Assembly (NCBI GenBank): GCA_002310055.1
Contig: DBXS01000019.1
Coordinates: forward strand, 12,644-48,668
DNA from: Clostridiales bacterium UBA1206
GTDB lineage: Bacteria; Bacillota; Clostridia; Oscillospirales; CAG-382
Direction: 5' to 3'
Length of the DNA stretch: 36,025 nucleotides
The first letter of the stretch is position 1. Each line of letters begins with the position of its first letter. The notes below the pieces were generated by a model. That model saw nothing but the letters and a program-made list of their open reading frames with translations. It did not search any database and was not told where the DNA came from. Shown one piece after another: positions 15,854 to 23,586 of the stretch. Position numbers and translations under genes: made by a program.

Positions 15854-17977
15854 ATGACCAACAAATTCACTTATGACGCCAGACAGGTAATAGCCGACGC
15901 CGTCTTTGCGGCGCGCGAGTGCGGACACACCTACGTGGGCAGCGAACATCTGCTGCTCGCCATAGCGCGGTCCGCTCCGCCGTGCTTTGAAGGCACAGGT
16001 CTGACATACGGCCGCATAAAAAAGCAGATAATCTGCATAGAAGGCGTCGGCGCGGGTTCGGGCGGCGAGGATCTGACCCCCAAGTGCCGCAAGATACTCA
16101 TACTCGCCGGGCGCATATCCGCATCTCAGGGCGCCGAAAGCATAACCGTGGCGCATATCCTGCAGGCGCTGCTTAACGAAGAATGCGTCGCCAAACGGAT
16201 AATCGAGACCGGCGGGGCGTCGGTGACGGAGATACTGGCTTCCCTGAACCGCGAAAAGACGCAGGTCACAGCCGGCGCCGCAGCGGCGGAAAAGCGGGTC
16301 TGCCGCCCTACGCCGTATCTCGACCGCAACGGCAGGGATCTCACGCATGACGCCGAAGAAGGTGCGCTGGAAGACATTTCGTGCCGCGAAGCCGAAGAAG
16401 AGCGCGCGCTGCGTATCCTTATGCGCAAGACCAAGAACAATCCCTGCCTGATAGGCGACGCGGGCGTGGGCAAGACCGCCATAGCCGAATCGCTGGCGCT
16501 GAGGATATGCCGCGGCGAAGTGCCGGAAAAGCTCATGGGGATGCGCATAATAGCGGTGGACCTTCCGGGCGTTGTCGCCGGCACCAAATACCGCGGCGAA
16601 TTTGAAGAAAAGCTTAAAAACATAATAAGCGACGCTAAGGACAACAACGTGATACTGTTCGTGGACGAACTGCACACCATCGTCGGCGCGGGTTCGGCGG
16701 AAGGCTCGGTGGACGCTTCGAATATACTGAAGCCGCCGCTCGCGCGCGGGGAGATCAGGATGATAGGCGCCACGACTCCCGAGGAATACCGCCGCATTAT
16801 AGCAAAAGATCCGGCGCTGGAACGCCGGTTCCAGCCGGTGAACGTAAAGGAGCCCACGCCCGAAGAATGCGAAAAAATGCTTGCGGAAAGCAAAAAGTAT
16901 TACGAAAAACACCACGGCGTGCGAATCACGCCCGAGGCGGTGCGCGAAGCCGTGCGCGCGTCGACGCGCTTTATAAGCGGCAGAAAGCTGCCCGACAAAG
17001 CGATAGATCTGCTGGACGAAGCTTCGAGCGAGGCGGTGATGAACGGCGTGTGCGAAATCGGCAGGCGCGAGATCGATTCTGTCTGCGCCGCAGTCACCGG
17101 CATACCCGTCGCCGTGATAGAAGGCGGTTCGGAAGAAAACGCGGAGTATATGATAAATGAAATGGAACGGCGCGCCGTCTGCCGGAGCGAACAGATAAAA
17201 ACTCTCGCTTCGCTCTACCGCAGATATCTGGCGCCCGGACGCGGAAAAGCGCCGGTATGCGCTGTAATTTCCGGCGAGGAAGGGAGCGGCAGGAGCTTTC
17301 TGGCGCGCACGTTCGCCGAATGCGCCGGGTTCCCGGACGTGATAACCGTAGACCTCGCCGAATACACCGAACCGTATTCGATAACAAAGCTCACGGGCGG
17401 GGCGCCCGGATATCAGCCGTCCGGCGAAGAGCGGACGCTGGCGCGGAGGATAAAGCGCGCGCCGTATTCGGCGGTGATTTTCGAATCGTTTTCCAAATGC
17501 CACCCCGATATAGCGTGCGCGGTGCGCCGCATAGTGAAAGACGGCGTGCTGACCGACGGCGCGGGGTTCGACGTGAGTTTTTCGGGCGCGTTCGTTTTGG
17601 TGACCGACGTCCCGCGCGGCTGCGCGCAGAGCGGATTCGTAAAGACCCGTTCCGCCCCGCGCGACACACTGGGGACTTCGGCGGCGGTGATAGAAGTCCC
17701 GCCGCCCGACGCCGCAACGCTTTGCGCGGTGGCGCGGAAGACGCTGCTCGGCGCCGTGACCGCCGTATGCGCGCTCGCCGAACCCGGCGAAGGGCTGGAA
17801 GGATATTTGCGCGAAAAGACGGCGGATATGCGCACGGTGACCGAATGCGCCCGCTTCGCCGAAGACGCCGCGGCGGAAGTACTGTGCGAGTTAGGTGAGG
17901 AAGATATGTCACATCCGCTGCTGATAGACGCAAAAGACGGCAAAATATGTGTGAAAGTGACCGAAAAAAGGTCTTGA
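15854..17977 (+). CDS. ClpC-like AAA+ protein with a degenerate second ATPase domain
   Basis: A 707-residue Hsp100/Clp-type protein. The two N-domain repeats (about 3-60 and 72-130) are intact. The first AAA+ domain is complete: Walker A GDAGVGKT (201-208), pore loop KYRGEF (245-250), Walker B ILFVDE (267-272), sensor region IGATTPEEYRR and the arginine finger in ALERRFQ (324/325). The coiled-coil middle domain of ClpC is missing. The second AAA+ domain is recognisable but altered at each key site: Walker A GEEGSGRS (474-481, Lys to Arg480), Walker B IFES (542-545, Glu to Ser545), pore loop GYQP for GYVG (519-522), TSN to TDV at sensor 1 (584-586), and no arginine finger or GAR sensor 2. It probably remodels proteins with one working ring; ClpP pairing is uncertain (SGF at 593-595 replaces the usual IGF/VGF). 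The ATG at 15854 has GGGAG upstream. Confidence 0.9.
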   Translation: MTNKFTYDARQVIADAVFAARECGHTYVGSEHLLLAIARSAPPCFEGTGLTYGRIKKQIICIEGVGAGSGGEDLTPKCRKILILAGRISASQGAESITVAHILQALLNEECVAKRIIETGGASVTEILASLNREKTQVTAGAAAAEKRVCRPTPYLDRNGRDLTHDAEEGALEDISCREAEEERALRILMRKTKNNPCLIGDAGVGKTAIAESLALRICRGEVPEKLMGMRIIAVDLPGVVAGTKYRGEFEEKLKNIISDAKDNNVILFVDELHTIVGAGSAEGSVDASNILKPPLARGEIRMIGATTPEEYRRIIAKDPALERRFQPVNVKEPTPEECEKMLAESKKYYEKHHGVRITPEAVREAVRASTRFISGRKLPDKAIDLLDEASSEAVMNGVCEIGRREIDSVCAAVTGIPVAVIEGGSEENAEYMINEMERRAVCRSEQIKTLASLYRRYLAPGRGKAPVCAVISGEEGSGRSFLARTFAECAGFPDVITVDLAEYTEPYSITKLTGGAPGYQPSGEERTLARRIKRAPYSAVIFESFSKCHPDIACAVRRIVKDGVLTDGAGFDVSFSGAFVLVTDVPRGCAQSGFVKTRSAPRDTLGTSAAVIEVPPPDAATLCAVARKTLLGAVTAVCALAEPGEGLEGYLREKTADMRTVTECARFAEDAAAEVLCELGEEDMSHPLLIDAKDGKICVKVTEKRS

Positions 17978-18002
17978 CAAACGCGCGCGGAATATGTATA
18001 AT
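17974..18002 (+). promoter_or_regulatory. Consensus promoter of the ylxM-ffh cluster
   Basis: TTGACA (17974-17979), a 17-bp spacer and TATAAT (17997-18002) match the sigma-A consensus at every position. The -35 contains the stop codon of the Clp-like gene (TGA, 17975-17977). Transcription should begin near 18009, inside the left arm of the hairpin described next. Confidence 0.9.
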
Positions 18003-18003
18003 G

Positions 18004-18037
18004 TGCCTGTAAAGCAAAACGCTTTACAGGCATTTTT
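18004..18037 (+). terminator. Hairpin with T-tract at the ylxM-ffh transcription start
   Basis: A perfect 12-bp inverted repeat (18004-18015 with 18021-18032; core CCTGTAAAGC) has a 5-base loop and five Ts (18033-18037). It has the form of an intrinsic terminator for the Clp-like gene. Because it begins two bases after the -10 of the next promoter, transcripts from that promoter would lack part of the left arm and escape termination. It could also serve as an operator palindrome. Confidence 0.7.
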
Positions 18038-18052
18038 ACGGAGGAATGGACT

Positions 18053-18367
18053 ATGAACGAAAAACGCAACGAGATAGCCGTGCTTTTCGATCACTATTCT
18101 TCCCTGCTTTCGCCGCGCCAGCGCGACGTGCTGGACCTTTATTACAACGACGACCTTTCGCTTTCGGAGATCGCCGAGGATCTTGGCATCACCCGCCAGG
18201 GCGTGCGCAACGCGGTAGTCACCGGCGAAAAGCTGCTCTTTAAGCTGGAAAATTCGCTGGGAGTCGCCGGGCGCGAGCGGATGATCCGCGCCTGCGCCGA
18301 GAAGATAATTGCGCTTTCTTCTTCGGACGAAGTAAAAACGGAAGCGCAGAAGCTTTTGAATTTGTAA
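18053..18367 (+). CDS. ylxM: YlxM-like helix-turn-helix protein (SRP-associated)
   Basis: A 104-residue protein of the UPF0122/YlxM family with a sigma-70-region-4-like helix-turn-helix: LSPRQRDVLDLYYNDDLSLSEIAEDLGI followed by TRQGVRNAVV (described by its L-SEIA and TRQGV residues). In streptococci YlxM associates with the signal recognition particle, modulating Ffh and its RNA; a direct DNA-binding role is not established. It lies 9 bases before ffh, the near-universal Gram-positive arrangement. GGAGGAA upstream of the ATG supports the start. Confidence 0.93.
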   Translation: MNEKRNEIAVLFDHYSSLLSPRQRDVLDLYYNDDLSLSEIAEDLGITRQGVRNAVVTGEKLLFKLENSLGVAGRERMIRACAEKIIALSSSDEVKTEAQKLLNL

Positions 18368-18376
18368 GGAGTACCG

Positions 18377-19696
18377 ATGTTTCAGAGCTTAGTGGAAAAA
18401 ATGTCCGCCGCGCTGAAAAAGTTCAGGAACAAGGGCAAGCTCACCGAAGCCGACGTAAAGGCCGGCATGCGCGATATAAAGCTCGCCCTGCTCGAAGCGG
18501 ACGTCAACTTTAAAGTGGTAAAGGATTTCGTCGCCAAAGTGTCGGAACGCGCCGTGGGCGACGAAGTGCTCGAAAGTCTGCTCCCCGCGCAGCAGATAGT
18601 AAAAATAGTAAACGAAGAACTCATATCCCTGATGGGCGGCAGCGTCGCCAAGCTCGAGACGGCTTCGCGCGCGCCGACGGTCATACTGATGTGCGGGCTC
18701 CAGGGCTCGGGCAAGACCACGCATTCGGCAAAGCTCGCGCTGAGGCTCAAAAAGCAGGGCAAGAACCCGCTGCTCGTCGCCTGCGACGTCTACCGTCCCG
18801 CCGCTATCAAACAGCTGCAGATCGTAGGCGAACAGGCCGGCTGCACGGTCTTTGAAAAAGGCACGCAGGATCCGGTAAAGACCGCCGAGGAGGCGCTCGT
18901 CCACGCCAGGAAATACGGCTTCGACCCCGTCATCATAGACACCGCCGGACGCTTGCACATAGACGAAGCTCTTATGGAAGAGCTTAAAAAGATAAAAGAA
19001 AAAGTCTCGCCCACCGAGATACTGCTCGTGGTCGACGCGATGACCGGTCAGGACGCGGTGAACGTCGCAAAGTCGTTCAACGACCTGCTGGACATCACCG
19101 GCGTGATACTCACCAAGATGGACGGCGACACCAAGGGCGGCGCCGCGCTTTCGGTCAAATACGTCACGGGCAAGCCCATCAAATTCGTGGGCACCGGCGA
19201 AAAGCTCGACTGCCTCGATCCGTTCTACCCCGACCGCATGGCGAGCCGCATACTCGATATGGGCGACACGCTGGCGCTTATTGAAAAAGCCGAGCAGGCG
19301 TACGACGAAAAGCAGGCGATGGAGCTGGAGCGCAAGATGCGCGAGGGTTCGTTCACGCTGAACGATTTTCTCGACCAGTTCAAGCAGCTCAAGTCGATGG
19401 GCAGTATGGAATCGCTTATGTCTATGCTCCCGGGTATGAATTCCGGCAAGATGAAAGACGTGAAGATAGACGAAAAGGCGCTCGACCGCACAGAGGCGAT
19501 AATCCTTTCAATGACTATGAAAGAACGCAGCCGCCCCGAGATACTCAACTCTTCGCGCAAGCGCCGCATAGCTTCGGGCAGCGGCACCACGGTGGAAGAC
19601 GTGAACCGCGTGCTGAAACAGTACGAACAGACCAAACAGCTGATGAAACAGATGAACGGCAAAAAGAAATTCGGCAAGATGCGTTTTCCCTTTTGA
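18377..19696 (+). CDS. ffh: Signal recognition particle GTPase Ffh
   Basis: Targets ribosome-nascent-chain complexes to the membrane with SRP RNA and FtsY. Its 439 residues show the N domain (1-90), the G domain with GLQGSGKTT (107-115), DVYRPAA, DTAGR and TKMDGD, and a methionine-rich M domain (about 300-430) with SMGSMESLMSMLPGM, which forms the signal-peptide groove and binds SRP RNA through the SSRKRRIASGSG region. The start has AAGGAG upstream. The SRP RNA gene itself is not in this window. Normal length. Confidence 0.98.
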   Translation: MFQSLVEKMSAALKKFRNKGKLTEADVKAGMRDIKLALLEADVNFKVVKDFVAKVSERAVGDEVLESLLPAQQIVKIVNEELISLMGGSVAKLETASRAPTVILMCGLQGSGKTTHSAKLALRLKKQGKNPLLVACDVYRPAAIKQLQIVGEQAGCTVFEKGTQDPVKTAEEALVHARKYGFDPVIIDTAGRLHIDEALMEELKKIKEKVSPTEILLVVDAMTGQDAVNVAKSFNDLLDITGVILTKMDGDTKGGAALSVKYVTGKPIKFVGTGEKLDCLDPFYPDRMASRILDMGDTLALIEKAEQAYDEKQAMELERKMREGSFTLNDFLDQFKQLKSMGSMESLMSMLPGMNSGKMKDVKIDEKALDRTEAIILSMTMKERSRPEILNSSRKRRIASGSGTTVEDVNRVLKQYEQTKQLMKQMNGKKKFGKMRFPF

Positions 19697-19770
19697 TCGA
19701 TTTTTACGGCAATATAACCGCAGAAATAAAAAACAAAATATAACAAAAAACACATTTGGAGGAACAAAAA

Positions 19771-20013
19771 ATGGCAGTTAAGATCAGATTGAGAAGAATG
19801 GGCGCTAAAAAGGCTCCTTTCTACAGAATAGTCGTGGCGGATTCCCGTTATCCCCGTGACGGCAGATTCATAGAAGAGATCGGCTACTACAACCCCATGA
19901 CCAACCCCGCGGACATCAAACTCGACGCTGAAAAAGCCAAGCAGTGGATTTCCAACGGCGCACAGCCCACCGATACCGTCAAAGCCATACTCAAGAACAA
20001 CGGCGTTCTCTGA
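19771..20013 (+). CDS. rpsP: 30S ribosomal protein S16
   Basis: An 80-residue S16 with the invariant start MAVKIRLRRMG, AKKAPFYRIVVADSR, RDGRFIEEIGYYNP and the QWISNGAQPTDTV segment. The ATG at 19771 is chosen over the in-frame TTG at 19756 because TTTGGAGGAA (19755-19764) is the ribosome-binding site and contains that TTG. It follows ffh after a 74-base AT-rich gap in which I see no convincing promoter or terminator, so read-through from ffh is likely. Confidence 0.98.
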   Translation: MAVKIRLRRMGAKKAPFYRIVVADSRYPRDGRFIEEIGYYNPMTNPADIKLDAEKAKQWISNGAQPTDTVKAILKNNGVL

Positions 20014-20032
20014 TATCATCGGGTGACACGGA

Positions 20033-20260
20033 ATGAAACAGCTTCTTATCGACATCGTCACACCGCTTGTCGATAACCCCGACGAGATCGCGGTTATTGA
20101 AAAGCAAAGCGGCGATATGACGGTTTTAGAGCTGAGCGTCGCCAAAGGCGACACCGGCAAAGTGATCGGCCGCAACGGCAAGATCGCAAAATCAATACGC
20201 ACGGTCATCCGCGCCGCCGCCGCCAAGGAAGGCAAGCGCGTGATCGTTGACATCAACTGA
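20033..20260 (+). CDS. khpA: KH-domain RNA-binding protein KhpA
   Basis: A 75-residue single KH-domain protein with the KH signature GKVIGRNGKIAKSIRTV. In streptococci and other Firmicutes KhpA pairs with KhpB/EloR and binds many transcripts, influencing cell elongation. It sits between rpsP and rimM, its usual location, 19 bases after rpsP and 2 bases before rimM. Small and fully conserved in form. Confidence 0.95.
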   Translation: MKQLLIDIVTPLVDNPDEIAVIEKQSGDMTVLELSVAKGDTGKVIGRNGKIAKSIRTVIRAAAAKEGKRVIVDIN

Positions 20261-20262
20261 GC

Positions 20263-20769
20263 ATGAAACGCTTTCTCGAAGCGGGCAGACTCAATTCGCC
20301 GCGAGGCATAAAAGGCGAGATCCGTTTTGCCTGCTACTGCGATTCGCCCGAATTCCTGGCGGGCATCAAACGCCTGTATCTCGATCGTGACGGCAAAAAT
20401 TTTCTTGAAGTGGCGCTGTACCGCCCCTCGGTGCCCTCGTTTATTTTCAAGGGCTACGAGGACCGCGGGCTCGTTTCGGCGCTCAACGGCCGCACCGTGT
20501 GGTTCGACCGCGAGGATTTTCCGCTGGAAGACGGCGTATTCTATTACGACGACATAATCGGCGCGCCCGTGTTCGACGCCGAAAGCGGCGAAAAAGCGGG
20601 CGAAGTGGCCGGCGTTGAAGAAGGCGTCAGCTGCTTTTATTACCTTATCAAGGCGTACGGCAAATGCTGGCGCGTCCCGGCGGTGGATGAGTTCATCCTG
20701 AGCGCCGACGTGGAAAAAGGAGTTACCGCGCGCCTTGCGGAAGGGCTTGAGACGAAAGATGAATTTTGA
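20263..20769 (+). CDS. rimM: Ribosome maturation factor RimM
   Basis: Assists 30S head assembly and binds S19. The 168-residue protein has the N-terminal beta-barrel (GRLNSPRGIKGEIRF) and the C-terminal PRC-barrel (DIIGAPVFDAESGEKAGEV through WRVPAVDEFI). It follows khpA by 2 bases and overlaps trmD by 11. Two cysteines in the first domain (FACYCD) are not usual but have no obvious meaning. Confidence 0.95.
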   Translation: MKRFLEAGRLNSPRGIKGEIRFACYCDSPEFLAGIKRLYLDRDGKNFLEVALYRPSVPSFIFKGYEDRGLVSALNGRTVWFDREDFPLEDGVFYYDDIIGAPVFDAESGEKAGEVAGVEEGVSCFYYLIKAYGKCWRVPAVDEFILSADVEKGVTARLAEGLETKDEF

Positions 20770-21472
20770 GATCCTGACTCTTTTCCCCGAAATGCTCGCA
20801 CCGTTCTTTGAACTGAGCATTATCGGCAAAGCCGCCGAAAAAGGGCTCGTTACGGTCAACCTGACCGATATCCGCGGCTACGCGCTGGACAAGCACCGCA
20901 AGGTGGACGATACGCCTTACGGAGGCGGCTACGGAATGGTGATGGCGTGCCAGCCCGCGGTCGATTGCATTCGGGCGGTAAAGTCGCGCCTGAAGGGAAC
21001 GGTGCGGACGGTATATATGTCGCCGCAGGGCAAGGTGCTCACGCACGAAAAAGCCAAGGAGCTTTCGGGGTACGACAACCTTATAATCTTCTGCGGCCAC
21101 TACGAGGGCGTGGACGAGCGCGTGATAGAGCTCGAGATAGACGAAGAGATATCCATAGGCGACTACGTCCTGACCGGCGGCGAATTGCCCGCCGCGGTGC
21201 TTACCGACTGCGTATGCCGTTTTATAGACGGCGTGCTCCCCTGCAGCGAATGCTACGAAGATGAGAGCATAGCGAGCGGTATGCTGGAGTATCCTCAGTA
21301 CACCAAGCCCCGGGTCTACGAAGGGCTGGAAGTGCCCGAGGTGCTGATAAGCGGCCACCACGCCAACATTGTAAAATGGAAGCGCGAGAAATCGCTTGAA
21401 CGCACCGCCGCCAAGCGCCCCGATCTGCTTGCAAAGGTGGAAGAAAATGCAAAACGTGAGAACGAAAGCTAA
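20759..21472 (+). CDS. trmD: tRNA (guanine37-N1)-methyltransferase TrmD
   Basis: Methylates N1 of G37 in tRNAs reading certain codons, preventing frameshifting. The 237-residue SPOUT enzyme shows the knot motifs YGGGYGMVM, SPQGKVLTH, CGHYEGVDERV and SIGDYVLTGGELPA, then the flexible EDESIASGMLEYPQYTKP segment with the catalytic aspartate region and SGHHANI. The ATG at 20759 gives the conserved start MNFEILTLFPEM; an in-frame codon at 20735 would only add rimM-overlapping residues. The gene is not followed by rplS, its usual companion. Confidence 0.97.
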   Translation: MNFEILTLFPEMLAPFFELSIIGKAAEKGLVTVNLTDIRGYALDKHRKVDDTPYGGGYGMVMACQPAVDCIRAVKSRLKGTVRTVYMSPQGKVLTHEKAKELSGYDNLIIFCGHYEGVDERVIELEIDEEISIGDYVLTGGELPAAVLTDCVCRFIDGVLPCSECYEDESIASGMLEYPQYTKPRVYEGLEVPEVLISGHHANIVKWKREKSLERTAAKRPDLLAKVEENAKRENES

Positions 21473-23207
21473 AAAGAAAAGCTTTATAGGCAGACTCGTT
21501 TCGAGCAGTCTGCTCGTTTCGCTTTTGTCCGAGTGGTCCGAAAAGCTCCGCTCGCATATAAGCGGCAGCTTTCTCGCGCGCATTTTCGACCGTTCGGAAA
21601 AGAACGACAAAAACGCCGCCGAAAGTTTTGCGGTGAGCACCGTCCGCGGAGCCGCGCGCTCCGACGCGGCGAGTTATGCGCGCCACGCCTTTGCTTCCGG
21701 CGTTGAAACGAGCGCGGTAGTCGGTATTTACCGCCGCTTTTTCGCCGCGCTCTCTTCGGCTTCGGTGAGGTCGGCGGGAGTGTTTTTGCTTTCGTCGGCG
21801 TTCTATTCGGCGCTGGTGTGCGCCGTGAGGGTACTGCGCAAGACCGCGCTGGTACTGCTTTACAAAGATATAATATTCATAGTGCTGGCGCTGATCGCGA
21901 GCGCGTTTATGATCGTTTCCAGAAAGTCGCTTGGCGCAAAATTCTGCCAGAGCGCCTTTTTGTCTTTTATTTTCTTCGACGCGCTGGGGCTCAACCGTAT
22001 GGCGATAGACTCCGACGCTCCGCCGCAGAACCGCTTTGCGTTCGCGTTTTTCTCGGGGCTCGCGTTCGGCGTGGCTTCGTATTTCTTCTCGGCGGTCACG
22101 GTGTTTTTGTACGTCGTGGCGGCGCTGATGCTCGCGCTCATAATCTATTCGCCCGAAAGCGGACTGCTCGCGGCGATAATACTCATACCCGCCGCGAATT
22201 CCGACATCATCTATATCGTCATAACCGCGGCGCTCGTTTCGTATTTCTTCAAGCTGCTGCGCGGCAAGCGCAATCTCACGCTTAAAAGCGAAGACATCGT
22301 GGCGCTGTTCGCCGCCGCGGTGTTCGTGATCGCGTTCCGCACCGAAAGCGCCGCAAAGACCGCCATCACAGTATGCGTGTTCTTTATGGCTTCCAACCTG
22401 CTGCGCAGCGCGGATCTGCTGCGCAAGAGCGCGGTCTGCATCACGCTCGGTCTGGGCGTGAACACGGTCTTCGGCGCCGCCGAAAGCATAGCGACCCTGT
22501 TCGGGATGGCGCCCGGCACGATATCCGGCGTGCTGCCCGTACGGCTGCTGACGCACGACCCGCTGCTCACCGTGGTTTCGGTGCTGTGGGTGTTCTGCGT
22601 GATGCACAGCCGCTCGTTCAAGATGCCTTCGGTATTCAAGGTGGTGTTCTTCACCGCCGCCGTGCTCGAGACGGCGTTTTCGCTTTCCGACACGGTGATA
22701 GCGGCGGTGCTTATAACCACGTTCATATATTTTGCGTTCCGTTCGGGTAAATTCTTCAACGTCGTGTTCGCCTACGCCGCGGCGCTGCCTTTGGTGTGGC
22801 TTATAAGGTTCATCGTTTCGGGCTTTGTGACATTTGCGCCGGTCGCTCCCCTGCTCCCGGATCTTTCGGGGCTTTCGGCGACTCAGCTCCTGTTCGGCGG
22901 AGCCGAATGCGGGACCAATCTGTTCGCGGTGTTTATCAGCTCGTTCGGCCTGCTAGGATGCGCGCTGACGCTGCTTATGCTGCTGATGCTGCTTTCGCGG
23001 GCGATGGCGGCGGCTTCGGCGCGGGCGGAGGGGATGCGGCAGTTCTGCGCCGCCGCGGTGGCTTCGGTGACCGCGATACTCCTTTTGGGCGTCTGCTACG
23101 ACACGCTCGGCACGCGGCACGACCTGGTGCTGTTATGGGCGCTGTGCGGTATGATAAGCGCGTGCGGCAACGCCATCCCGTACGACACGGGCGCGGACTA
23201 CAGTTGA
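21447..23207 (+). CDS. Polytopic membrane protein, O-antigen-ligase-like
   Basis: A 586-residue integral membrane protein with a basic cytoplasmic N-terminus, an amphipathic region to about 130 and roughly ten to twelve hydrophobic segments (for example about 140-158, 168-182, 199-234, 239-268, 284-297, 304-317, 372-386, 397-431, 437-460, 490-518, 532-550, 558-574). The arrangement and segments such as LIIYSPESGLLAAIILIP resemble the O-antigen ligase/Wzy-like proteins of Firmicutes, which polymerise or attach glycans at the cell surface. No diagnostic catalytic motif is visible, so the function is tentative. The start at 21447 overlaps trmD by 26 bases and has AAGGTGG upstream. It is translationally linked to two DUF4330-like genes. 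Confidence 0.7.
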   Translation: MQNVRTKAKKKSFIGRLVSSSLLVSLLSEWSEKLRSHISGSFLARIFDRSEKNDKNAAESFAVSTVRGAARSDAASYARHAFASGVETSAVVGIYRRFFAALSSASVRSAGVFLLSSAFYSALVCAVRVLRKTALVLLYKDIIFIVLALIASAFMIVSRKSLGAKFCQSAFLSFIFFDALGLNRMAIDSDAPPQNRFAFAFFSGLAFGVASYFFSAVTVFLYVVAALMLALIIYSPESGLLAAIILIPAANSDIIYIVITAALVSYFFKLLRGKRNLTLKSEDIVALFAAAVFVIAFRTESAAKTAITVCVFFMASNLLRSADLLRKSAVCITLGLGVNTVFGAAESIATLFGMAPGTISGVLPVRLLTHDPLLTVVSVLWVFCVMHSRSFKMPSVFKVVFFTAAVLETAFSLSDTVIAAVLITTFIYFAFRSGKFFNVVFAYAAALPLVWLIRFIVSGFVTFAPVAPLLPDLSGLSATQLLFGGAECGTNLFAVFISSFGLLGCALTLLMLLMLLSRAMAAASARAEGMRQFCAAAVASVTAILLLGVCYDTLGTRHDLVLLWALCGMISACGNAIPYDTGADYS

Positions 23208-23217
23208 GGTGAGCGGT

Positions 23218-23586
23218 ATGAAATCGAAATTCAACGTTATTGACATTATCATTTTCACCGCGGTGTTCGCGATCTGCTTTTCGGCGATAATGCTGCTGAT
23301 ACGCGACTTCTCTGTAGCTTCGTACAGCGTGGACGTGACGGTCTGCATAGAAGACGGCGCTTCCGCCGTGTTCATAAAAGGCGAGACGGCGGAGTTTGAA
23401 GGAAAAGACGGCAAAATAACCGGCGAGACTGTCGCCGACGGCAAGAAATACGTCACCGTGACGTTCGAATCGGCGCGCGCCGACTCGATGCCGCTTATAG
23501 GCGAAAAGGTATGCTTTACCACCAAAAGGGTCTACGCCGAAGGCACGGTCTATTCGGTGACCGAAAAAGAGGAGGACAAGGAATGA
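23218..23586 (+). CDS. DUF4330-like membrane-anchored protein (first of a pair)
   Basis: A 122-residue protein with one N-terminal transmembrane segment (about 8-30) preceded by KFNVIDIIIF, and a small extracytoplasmic beta-rich domain containing a VFIKGETAEFEGKDGKITG stretch. The FN-xx-D start and layout resemble DUF4330 proteins, which recur next to O-antigen-ligase-like genes in Clostridia; no function is known. GAGGTGA lies just before the ATG at 23218. It is spaced 10 bases from the membrane protein and overlaps the next gene as ATGA. Confidence 0.75.
   Translation: MKSKFNVIDIIIFTAVFAICFSAIMLLIRDFSVASYSVDVTVCIEDGASAVFIKGETAEFEGKDGKITGETVADGKKYVTVTFESARADSMPLIGEKVCFTTKRVYAEGTVYSVTEKEEDKE

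Noticed and set aside
15746..17503. A 585-codon open frame on the - strand opposite the Clp-like gene
   Set aside because: It mirrors the codon bias of the real gene, gives a His/Arg/Ala-rich composition with no domain, and has no ribosome-binding site. The + strand frame has complete Clp motifs.
15854..17977. A frameshift or pseudogene explanation for the odd second ATPase domain
   Set aside because: The frame is uninterrupted, domain order and spacing are kept up to the C-terminus, and codon use looks like the neighbours; substitutions are at motif positions rather than scattered.
19697..19770. A separate promoter or autoregulatory leader for rpsP
   Set aside because: The gap is AT-rich with TATAAC-like words, but none has a -35 partner at the right spacing and no stable stem is evident.
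19225..20859. A 544-codon - strand frame across ffh-rpsP-khpA-rimM
   Set aside because: It spans four well-supported + strand genes and their gaps; composition is antisense-like.
21222..22607. A 461-codon - strand frame rich in His, Arg and Glu
   Set aside because: Antisense shadow of trmD and the polytopic membrane protein; hydrophobic codons read backwards give charged residues.
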